This document shows, piece by piece, positions 1 through 6,817 of a stretch of DNA of 17,267 nt (position 1 is its first letter; each line of letters begins with the position of its first letter). The stretch comes from JADLGJ01 sp031423615. Its GTDB lineage: Bacteria > Omnitrophota > Gorgyraeia > Zapsychrales > JANLHA01. The notes below the pieces were generated by a model. That model was not told the origin of the DNA and ran no database searches. It worked only from the letters and a program-made list of their open reading frames with translations. The translations under genes were made by a program, and so were the position numbers. The DNA lies in the NCBI GenBank assembly GCA_031423615.1, contig JANPFV010000107.1, forward strand, positions 1 through 17,267, given 5' to 3'.

Positions 1-96
1 TGTCTCATTAATTTTGATGAACCGCCGTATACCGAACGGTACGTACGGTGGTGTGAGAGGTCGGGAGATGAAATAATCATCTACCTCCTACTCGAT
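1..96 (+). ncRNA. Group II intron 3' end (domains V and VI), truncated by window edge
   Basis: Domain V is visible at about 21-52. Positions 21-29 pair with 44-52 with one G-U wobble (g24-t49), c42-g43 form the characteristic 2-nt 3' bulge, and 30-33 pair with 38-41 around a GAAC tetraloop. The G of the wobble sits in a CGC triad (23-25), the catalytic triad position. Domain VI follows at about 57-96: 66-71 pairs with 77-82, and an unpaired A at 90 lies 7 nt from a 3' end of sequence GAT at 94-96, as expected for the branch-point adenosine and an AY 3' terminus. The intron-encoded reverse transcriptase and domains I-IV would lie left of the window. The 3' splice site is placed after 96 by inference. 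Confidence 0.85.
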
Positions 97-234
97 TACT
101 TCCCGCAAATGACAACATCCCTAAAGCCATTGAATTTTCGGTTGTTTACAAAAGGGGATCAAATAAGAGTGAAGATATTCTTCTAGATTATGGACATTTT
201 AACTATTGAACATACAATAAAAGTGAGGTGCGAT

Positions 235-633
235 ATGAAGCGAATATTGGTTGTGGATGATGACCCTTCCTTACGTGACTTATTAGAATCGCGGCTCAAG
301 GCTAATGGATATGATGTTTGGAAAGCGTCCAATGGTGTTGAAGCCTGGGCCATGGCCAATGAACACAAACCGGATGCTATCGTTTTAGATATGATGATGC
401 CGGTCATGGATGGTTATCAGTTTGCCCGCGAAACACGTTGGCAGGAAGGGATGAACACGATACCGATTTTAGTTTTAACAGCCCGCACCCAAACCGAGGA
501 TATGATCCACAGCCTGGGCATAAAAACCTTTATTTGTAAACCCTTTAAACCACAACAATTATTAGAAGCCATCGCCGCGTGCGTAAAAAATGATCAAGGA
601 GGCCCCTATGAAACCGCGAATATTAATTGCTGA
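235..633 (+). CDS. Receiver-only response regulator (CheY-like)
   Basis: A 132-residue protein made of a single REC domain with no output domain. The acidic pocket is D8-D9-D10, the phospho-acceptor is D52 in VLDMMMP, the switch Thr is T82 in LVLTAR, and the conserved Lys is K102 in CKPF, so all phosphotransfer residues are present. The ATG at 235 is preferred over an in-frame ATG at 190 because a gtgagg ribosome-binding site ends 5 nt before it and the REC fold starts immediately (MKRILVVDDD). Its end overlaps the next receiver gene by 26 nt, suggesting translational coupling. No histidine kinase is in the window, so the partner is unknown. Such stand-alone receivers usually act by protein-protein contact or in phosphorelays. 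Confidence 0.92.
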   Translation: MKRILVVDDDPSLRDLLESRLKANGYDVWKASNGVEAWAMANEHKPDAIVLDMMMPVMDGYQFARETRWQEGMNTIPILVLTARTQTEDMIHSLGIKTFICKPFKPQQLLEAIAACVKNDQGGPYETANINC

Positions 634-973
634 TGATGAAAGGGATGTTGTTGATCTGGTAAGAAACCGGCTTGAACTTAAGGATTATGAAGTCCTGTCT
701 GCCTATGATGGGCAGGAAGCTTTAGATAAAATCAGATCGGAGAAGCCCGACCTGATTGTTCTCGATATTATGATGCCCCTGAAAAGCGGGTATGAAGTAT
801 GCAATCAAATCAAGCAAGACCGGGAATTGTCACATATTCCCATTTTAATGTTGACCGCTAAGATCAAATACGCCGATAAGAAAATTGCCGAATGCTGCGG
901 CGCCGATGCCTATATCCCAAAACCCTATAGCTCTGACCTGCTTCTGGAGACCATAGAAAAGTTTTTAAAGTAG
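608..973 (+). CDS. Receiver-only response regulator, second of a tandem pair
   Basis: A 121-residue stand-alone REC domain. D9-D10 form the acidic pocket, D53 (VLDIMMP) is the phosphorylation site, T83 (LMLTAK) the switch residue and K105 (PKPY) the conserved lysine. It ends right after helix 5 (ETIEKFLK), so there is no effector domain. The ATG at 608 is chosen over the in-frame ATG at 590 because an aaggagg Shine-Dalgarno at about 596-602 sits at normal spacing before it. It overlaps the preceding receiver by 26 nt in a different frame. The two receivers resemble each other only at family level, so this is not a recent duplication. The stop codon lies inside the left arm of a 9-bp inverted repeat (971-979 with 1025-1033). 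Confidence 0.92.
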   Translation: MKPRILIADDERDVVDLVRNRLELKDYEVLSAYDGQEALDKIRSEKPDLIVLDIMMPLKSGYEVCNQIKQDRELSHIPILMLTAKIKYADKKIAECCGADAYIPKPYSSDLLLETIEKFLK

Positions 974-1342
974 ATTGAGAACAAAATACTCTTAAAAATT
1001 ATGTCAAACTATATTTCTTCCTGGCTCAATCTAAAATCATCAAAGTTCATTCCAACAACTCATAAAAGTCCCACTTTATTTTCTGTCATCCCCGCAATTT
1101 TTTAGTGAATATCTATTCTTAGAACGTGGATTCCTCCCACATAGAGCCTAACTGCCGTTCTCTCGTGAATGACAAAAAATTTACACCAATATGGTATATC
1201 ACCCCTTAAACAAAGATAATTGCCTTTTCCCTAATTCTCATATATAGTTTTACTATGTAGTTTATCTGTATTCTCTGCTTGTTATCTTTTCCAATTTATA
1301 AATTTCATTCTCAAATTAAGGATTATTTTTTAAGGAAGAAGT
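974..1342. other. AT-rich intergenic region, no gene seen
   Basis: This 369-bp spacer contains no convincing reading frame. It starts with a perfect 9-bp inverted repeat, TAGATTGAG at 971-979 and CTCAATCTA at 1025-1033, whose 45-nt loop and lack of a T-run make it a poor terminator. A degenerate palindrome is bounded by TGTCAT (1084-1089) and ATGACA (1169-1174). An AT-rich stretch at about 1220-1262 probably carries the promoter of the giant protein gene, but no clean -35/-10 pair stands out. Confidence 0.5.
1084..1174. repeat. Degenerate intergenic palindrome bounded by TGTCAT / ATGACA
   Basis: The left end TGTCATCCCCGC and the right end CGTGAATGACA resemble the ends of widespread bacterial intergenic palindromes of the GTCATTCCCGC...GGAATGAC type, with a central GTGGATTCCTCCCAC that is itself nearly self-complementary. 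Internal pairing is decayed. It is reported only as a possible relic of such a repeat. Confidence 0.3.
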
Positions 1343-4300
1343 GTGAAAAAACTTTATTACCCCAAACCAGGCGGCCGCTTGAGAAAATTAGTGAGCTCGC
1401 TCATTTTAACGGCCTTTGTGACCTCACTCATCGTTTCCCCCGCTGGAGCGCAGGTTTTGCCGCTAGCCGCTCCGTCCTCGGTCGCTGGTTTTCAGCCGCT
1501 CATTCTTGTCGGTTTAAAGATCCATCCCGAAAATCCTTTTCTTTTTGATTTTATCGTCGATCAAGGCCAGAACAAACTCTCATCCGACGAGCTCAAAAGC
1601 GAAACCGAAAAGCTGGTCAAATATTTTTTGGCCGCGCTGACTATTCCCGATAAAGATTCCTGGGTCAATTTGTCTCCTTACGAAAAAGACCGGATCATTC
1701 CCGACGCTTTAGGACAAACCATCATGGGCAAAACCATGTTAGAACAGGATTATGTTTTAAAGCAATTGGCCTCGTCTTTGACCAACCCTGAGGAAAAGCT
1801 CGGGCAAGAATTTTGGACCAAGGTCCGCGCCCAAGCCGGACAAGACAATGTCGAAGCCAGCACTTTAAGCAAGGTGTGGATTGTTCCGCAGAAAGCGGAA
1901 GTTTTAGAAAACGGAAATATTGTCGTCATCGGTGAAAAGCGCCTAAAGGTCATGATGCAGGAGGAGTATGAAAAAGGGACTGCCCCTTTTTCTGAACACA
2001 ATTCCCGCGAAAATGAGGGACAGTCCCCAACAAATCGGGGACAGTCCCTCATTTTTCGTTCGACCATTCTTCCTTCCATTGAAAAGGAAATCAATGAAGG
2101 AAAGAATTTTGCCGGAGTGCGGCAGGTTTACAATTCCGTTATTTTAGCCACATGGTTTAAGCAAGCGCTCAAAGAAAGTTTGTTGGGCAAGATTTATGCG
2201 GACCAAAGCAAGGTCGTGGGTGTAACGACCGATGATAAAGAAATGAAACAAAGGATTTATGAGCAATATCTCGCCGCTTTCAAGAAGGGGGCTTACAACT
2301 TAATTAAAGAAGAAGAGGACCCGGCAACAGGGGAGATGATTGCGCGCAAGTATTTTTCCGGGGGAACATTCATGGTTTTTCAAGCCGGACAATTTTCAAG
2401 AAAGGCTTCATCTTCTTTAAGTATGCAGCCCGTTCTAAGTTCGGGGAAACTGGATGCCAGAGTGCAATTGGGAACACCCGATGAAGTGTCGGTTTTAGAA
2501 GCAGGCGCCAGACAAGAAGGAACTCAATCCGCCTCAAGCTCCTCAGGTATACTTTCTTACCTTAATAATACAGCGGGTCCCTTTGTGTCCAGCTTAGAAA
2601 AGCTAAAGTATGGGGAGATCATAAATCCAGCGCAATTAAGTACCGACTTACAAATCCCTCTTGCGCCCCGAATGAACAGCTTACTTATACAAGACAATTT
2701 TAGACCAATTTCCGGGACAAGCCTGTGGCGTAAGCTTGCCCCTGATCCGGCCTGGGATTTAGGAGAGAATCGTATGGGGGAAAGTGAAAAATTGGGGCCG
2801 GCAATGCAACAAGAGCGACTGCTGGCAGAAACAATAGCTCAAACTGATATTTATGAAGAATATGTTGCGATGATGACTAAACTTATTTTTCTAGTAGAAA
2901 CAGTACAAATAAATAGAGAACAGTATATACAGCAATTTTGGTACGATGAGCCGCATGCCAATATGACTCTCCTTCCATTTGTTGCAGGAATTTATAATTC
3001 AATCACAGAAGACAAAAAATCTGATTCTGTACTTTTAACGACTGAGCTTAAAGCCTCACAGGCGCGCGTGCAAAATCTCCTCATCCAAAGAGACCTCCAA
3101 TTCTTGAGAGTGAATGTCGATGAATTGACCCAATCCATTCAAGAAAATCCAGAAACAATGGCGGCCTTTTTTGCCTTTGTTGTACGCTATTTTAATTTAA
3201 GTAAGGAGAAAAGGAGTACGCAAGAAGACATTTTTATGCTGCTATCAAGCGAGCAGCCTTCAATTAAGATTCCCTTGACCGCGGCACTGGGACTCCTGAC
3301 CAATTTAAATTTTGCTGTTTCAAGAGAATCCGTTGCCACTTTCTTTAAAAAAACTTTGATCCTCGCGGGGAATCACGCTATGCGAAACCGTCCCCATGAT
3401 TCTTCGCAACTTGACAAAAAAGGGGGCTCCGCCTTTTCCGGTGATGATGCGGCTTCCAGCTCGCTTTTGAGTAATGTGCCCACAGCTTCAACACCACTGG
3501 ATTTAGACGGAATGAACATGCACCTCGACTATGGTTTTAGTATGCAACCCGCTACACAGCGAACAGTTTATTTCCAACCAGAAAATAATGGGACCGAAAG
3601 TGTATATATTATCGGGTATGACCCTGTTGCTTTTGCGACCGAAGTCCAAGCCTACGCCCGCTTAACTTCGGATAGAGAATTGGTTGAGCAAGGAATTGTC
3701 CCTATACCCCTCGAGCAGGGGAAGGTCCAGCCGCCGAAAAATAAAGTTGCAGCCCTACTGCGAACAAAAGCGCCTTATTTAAAAATCCAAACCCTGCCGA
3801 ATAATACCCTTTTTGATTATATATTTGCAGATCCACAAAAACAGCATAAGTTTGAGGTTGGTTATTGGCTGGATAAATATATTTTATTGGCTGAAACCTA
3901 CGCTAAGATTCACGAGCGGGGTGTTCTGCCGCAAAATATTACAAGGGATAATATTCGCGTTCATCTTGATCAGGATAAAAATATTACGGGTTTTATGATC
4001 ATGAATTTCCATCAAAGTAAAGTTTTGTCTGCTCATTCGAGCGGCTCACTCGCAAACGACTTTCCAGTAGAACTAAGAAAATCGATAAGTGGACTTACGG
4101 CCTTAATGATCCAAGATTTATTTTCTACCTTTCAACAGCATTACATTGCGCCCGAGATTGAACCCCAACCCAGGAATTACCAATTAGCCGATTCCTTAGG
4201 TTTATATCATTTACTTAGCCCTGATAGCCAATATTTTAAAACAGCCAACATTACGACTATGACGGATCTTGTCAATCGCTTAAAAGAGATGAAGGCAAAC

Positions 4301-5932
4301 TATCTTCAAATGCTGGCCAAAGGATCCATTGTTCCCTACGGCGTTTCTTTCGACTCGATGGAAGTGACTATGCCCGCGTTTTACACCTCGCTGCATTTGG
4401 AACCCGCCGCCGCAAGAGCCGCATTTAATAAGGCCGTCGCGGCATTTAAGGAAGCTCAGGTGGAAGGTGTAGCGCTAACTTTGGCCGGCTTAACGGATAC
4501 GGTTGTTAAAAAACATTTCCGAAATTCCATTTCCCTCAATGATAAAGAGAAATTTGAAAGAGTAGCCACTCTCTTTGAAAACATGCTTTCACAAGCCTAT
4601 TCTCAAGGCAGCCTTGAGAATATAAAATCTTTTTTAAGAGAAAATTATAAAAACTTTGGACACATTTTTGATTATATAACCGTGCTGAATAATAAACGAG
4701 ACAATCAAAAATACAATCGGGCTTTAGCGATGCTGGTGAGAACGGCCTTTGCGGTTTTAACGCCACAGGAACGTACGCAATTTATAAACGAAACGGGTTA
4801 TTCAGAACGCGAATTTGCTAGAAGCGTTTTCACCGGAGATAAGTTGAACTCCTGGACTTATCACAAATTGATCCAATTTACGCAAGAACGCGCCCACAGC
4901 CGCTCCGGGGAAGAGGATTATTTTTCCGGACCTGGAGTTACCGTCCCCGATGAATGGATTGCAGAACGACAACACCAAGCCCAGCTTGAACGACAAAATG
5001 TCACTCTGACAGCGGACACACTTTGGGCCATTTTGAAAAGATCGTCTACCGCGCTTCGTAGTGAAAGTGCGCAGAAAGATGCTATTTTCAATTTGATTCT
5101 ACGAGTCATCCTTTATGAAGGCTATTATATTTACCTTGAAGATAAGTCCCTTGCAGCGGTTGGTGACAATAAACTTGATCCGGCATTAATCAAACATTTG
5201 CGGACCCTCAAAGTCCCGGACTCTCCTGCGCTATTAACAGAAAAAGATATTGCTGATTCTCTCACAGCCCTTGGGTTTGAAAATGGCGTTGCCGGGCCAA
5301 CATTGAAAGCGGAATTAAACAAGACTTTAAAACGGCTTTCCGCTTATATCGCCGTCGGGAAAGGCAACACTGTCCCGGATGATGAAAATACGAATAGAAT
5401 TCTTGAAGCCACGGCCTATTTGCAATCATTAAAATATATGGCTCAAATTGATCAGAACAAGCTTGAACTTGCCTTGCAATTTCAATTAACTCTTGATCAA
5501 GTCTCGAACTTATTGACCAGCCTGTCCTTTCAGCAGATTTCAACAAGTCCATTGTGGAGAAATCTTCGTATGAGTGAATCTAAATCCTCATCAAGCTCAA
5601 TACATCAGGAACAAACAAAAGCAGATTCCCCCCGCGCCTCTGCATCTTTTGACAACGAATCGGCTTTAAACCCCGCCGTAGCCTTAACTCCCGTCGCACC
5701 GGGCGGTATTGATTTTGATCCCACCAACATGAATCTGCAAATCAAACGCAACGGGAAGGGTGTCCCCTTGCCTTTACTTCAGCAGAATTTAGAACAGATC
5801 CACATTGATGGACTTTTTCCCGTCATCATTAATATCGTGCCCATCACCGCCGAGAACTTGCCCATCTTTTTAGGTCAAGCGCCCAAAGAACCGGGCCGTG
5901 AACCGGATCTGGCCATCAATGCCGCAAGTTAA
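1343..5932 (+). CDS. Giant exported Omnitrophota-type protein with REP-derived insert and pseudokinase-like segment
   Basis: A 1529-residue protein of unknown function, started at GTG 1343 because AAGGAAG (1332-1338) precedes it. Residues ~15-37 form a hydrophobic export signal ending in AGA-Q. Residues ~50-350 carry the block I recall from Omnitrophota giant proteins (DSWVNLSPYEKDRIIP, EINEGKNFAGVRQVYNS, RKYFSGG). Ser-rich linkers near 354, 395, 703 and 1412 divide the chain. Residues 210-238 derive from a REP-like palindrome. Residues ~715-950 look kinase-like but degenerate: E767 could be the helix-C Glu, PQNITRDN (863-870) sits where HRDxxxxN is expected, and NFH (888-890) replaces DFG. 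Residues ~1454-1500 hold the tail GGIDF...IKRNGKGVPLP. The kinase likeness is by eye. Export suggests a periplasmic or surface location. Confidence 0.88.
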   Translation: MKKLYYPKPGGRLRKLVSSLILTAFVTSLIVSPAGAQVLPLAAPSSVAGFQPLILVGLKIHPENPFLFDFIVDQGQNKLSSDELKSETEKLVKYFLAALTIPDKDSWVNLSPYEKDRIIPDALGQTIMGKTMLEQDYVLKQLASSLTNPEEKLGQEFWTKVRAQAGQDNVEASTLSKVWIVPQKAEVLENGNIVVIGEKRLKVMMQEEYEKGTAPFSEHNSRENEGQSPTNRGQSLIFRSTILPSIEKEINEGKNFAGVRQVYNSVILATWFKQALKESLLGKIYADQSKVVGVTTDDKEMKQRIYEQYLAAFKKGAYNLIKEEEDPATGEMIARKYFSGGTFMVFQAGQFSRKASSSLSMQPVLSSGKLDARVQLGTPDEVSVLEAGARQEGTQSASSSSGILSYLNNTAGPFVSSLEKLKYGEIINPAQLSTDLQIPLAPRMNSLLIQDNFRPISGTSLWRKLAPDPAWDLGENRMGESEKLGPAMQQERLLAETIAQTDIYEEYVAMMTKLIFLVETVQINREQYIQQFWYDEPHANMTLLPFVAGIYNSITEDKKSDSVLLTTELKASQARVQNLLIQRDLQFLRVNVDELTQSIQENPETMAAFFAFVVRYFNLSKEKRSTQEDIFMLLSSEQPSIKIPLTAALGLLTNLNFAVSRESVATFFKKTLILAGNHAMRNRPHDSSQLDKKGGSAFSGDDAASSSLLSNVPTASTPLDLDGMNMHLDYGFSMQPATQRTVYFQPENNGTESVYIIGYDPVAFATEVQAYARLTSDRELVEQGIVPIPLEQGKVQPPKNKVAALLRTKAPYLKIQTLPNNTLFDYIFADPQKQHKFEVGYWLDKYILLAETYAKIHERGVLPQNITRDNIRVHLDQDKNITGFMIMNFHQSKVLSAHSSGSLANDFPVELRKSISGLTALMIQDLFSTFQQHYIAPEIEPQPRNYQLADSLGLYHLLSPDSQYFKTANITTMTDLVNRLKEMKANYLQMLAKGSIVPYGVSFDSMEVTMPAFYTSLHLEPAAARAAFNKAVAAFKEAQVEGVALTLAGLTDTVVKKHFRNSISLNDKEKFERVATLFENMLSQAYSQGSLENIKSFLRENYKNFGHIFDYITVLNNKRDNQKYNRALAMLVRTAFAVLTPQERTQFINETGYSEREFARSVFTGDKLNSWTYHKLIQFTQERAHSRSGEEDYFSGPGVTVPDEWIAERQHQAQLERQNVTLTADTLWAILKRSSTALRSESAQKDAIFNLILRVILYEGYYIYLEDKSLAAVGDNKLDPALIKHLRTLKVPDSPALLTEKDIADSLTALGFENGVAGPTLKAELNKTLKRLSAYIAVGKGNTVPDDENTNRILEATAYLQSLKYMAQIDQNKLELALQFQLTLDQVSNLLTSLSFQQISTSPLWRNLRMSESKSSSSSIHQEQTKADSPRASASFDNESALNPAVALTPVAPGGIDFDPTNMNLQIKRNGKGVPLPLLQQNLEQIHIDGLFPVIINIVPITAENLPIFLGQAPKEPGREPDLAINAAS
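1970..2058 (+). repeat. REP-like palindromic repeat embedded in frame in the giant gene
   Basis: Three copies of a GGGAC(A/T)G(T)CCC core occur in 89 bp. The first is a self-hairpin at 1970-1992 (GAAAAAGGG and CCCCTTTTTC arms). The second and third form a long inverted pair: 2008-2028 matches the reverse complement of 2037-2058 except for one extra A and the central A/T. The segment is read through in frame as residues 210-238 (KGTAPFSEH...RGQSLIF), with no stop or frameshift. GGGGACTGTCCCC-type REPs are common in several bacterial phyla and are usually spread by REP-associated tyrosine transposases. None is encoded here. Confidence 0.8.
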
Positions 5933-5960
5933 TTTTCATCTGAAATAATCCTCCCACTTC

Positions 5961-5987
5961 TTGACAAAGTAAATCCCTTGGTGTAAT
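5961..5987 (+). promoter_or_regulatory. Candidate sigma70-type promoter of the oxidase operon
   Basis: A perfect -35 TTGACA at 5961-5966 is followed by TGTAAT at 5982-5987 (5/6 to TATAAT, 15-bp spacer). TAATTT at 5984-5989 with a 17-bp spacer is an alternative. The site lies about 50-75 bp before the first gene of the operon, in a 107-bp intergenic gap that has no other use visible. Confidence 0.5.
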
Positions 5988-6039
5988 TTAGCGGTATTCA
6001 TTTTGAAATAATTTCCCACTCAATATAAAGGAGCTTTAG

Positions 6040-6801
6040 ATGAATAAGACAAAGAAACTGTTACTCGGCCTTATTGCCACCGGCTTGATGAATTTAAGCA
6101 CCGCGGCCTTCAGTGCCACCATAACCGGAACAGTCAAATATGACGGGCCGGTCCCCAAATTTAAAGAAATTAAAATGGACGCTGATCCCATTTGCGTAAC
6201 CCACCACAACGGGCCGGTCTACCCGCAGACTCTCGTTCTAGGAGAGGGAAATACCTTGGGCAATGTTTTTGTTTCCATAAAAAGCGGCTATGATAAAAAG
6301 GAATATCCTCCCGCAAGCGAACCCGTCGTCATTGATCAAAAAGGCTGTGAATATTCTCCGCATGTCGCAGGCGTTATGGCTGGACAGACATTAAAAATTT
6401 TAAATCCCGACGGCACATTGCACAATGTGCATGCCATGAGCAAGGTTAATCCTGAGTTTAATCTCGCCATGCCAAAATTCCGCGCGGAAGTCAGCAAGAC
6501 TTTTGATAAACCCGAATCCATGTTCCCCATGAAGTGTGATGTCCATCCGTGGATGGGGGCTTGGATATCGGTCATGGACAATCCTTACTTTGCGACAACG
6601 CCAAAAGAAGGAACCTTTACCATTGCCAATCTGCCGGCCGGAACTTATGAAATTGCCGCGTGGCATGAGAAGCTCGGCACCAAAACACTCAAGGTCACCG
6701 TAGGCGCGGACGAAACAAAAACTGTGGATTTTATTTTTGCAAAACCCGGTGCTGGGTCTGACGCTTCTGCCGCTCCTTTAGCCCCCGCAGAAACCAAATA
6801 G
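6040..6801 (+). CDS. Exported amicyanin-like cupredoxin with carboxypeptidase-regulatory-like C-terminal domain
   Basis: A 253-residue periplasmic protein, first in the cytochrome oxidase operon. A signal peptide spans residues 1-26 (cut near AFSA). The central cupredoxin carries type 1 copper ligands in amicyanin spacing: H128 in LHNVH, then C166, H169 and M172 in KCDVHPWM (C-x2-H-x2-M). C52 and C103 are extra cysteines that could form a disulfide. A second beta domain from about 190 to 232 (GTFTIANLPAGTYEIAAWH) matches the carboxypeptidase regulatory-like fold, and an Ala/Pro-rich tail follows. AAAGGAG at 6027-6033 fixes the start. Relatives are often labelled methylamine utilization protein because of the amicyanin motif, but no methylamine dehydrogenase genes are here. 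A role as electron donor to, or copper handler for, the oxidase is inferred from position and ligands. Confidence 0.82.
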   Translation: MNKTKKLLLGLIATGLMNLSTAAFSATITGTVKYDGPVPKFKEIKMDADPICVTHHNGPVYPQTLVLGEGNTLGNVFVSIKSGYDKKEYPPASEPVVIDQKGCEYSPHVAGVMAGQTLKILNPDGTLHNVHAMSKVNPEFNLAMPKFRAEVSKTFDKPESMFPMKCDVHPWMGAWISVMDNPYFATTPKEGTFTIANLPAGTYEIAAWHEKLGTKTLKVTVGADETKTVDFIFAKPGAGSDASAAPLAPAETK

Positions 6802-6817
6802 GCGAGGTCCAAAGAAA

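Noticed and set aside
1279..1548. 89-codon frame overlapping the start of the giant protein
   Set aside because: Out of frame with the conserved export signal and without a ribosome-binding site.
6040..6801. Methylamine utilization function for the cupredoxin
   Set aside because: The amicyanin-like ligand set alone does not imply it. There are no methylamine dehydrogenase genes, and the gene leads an oxidase operon.
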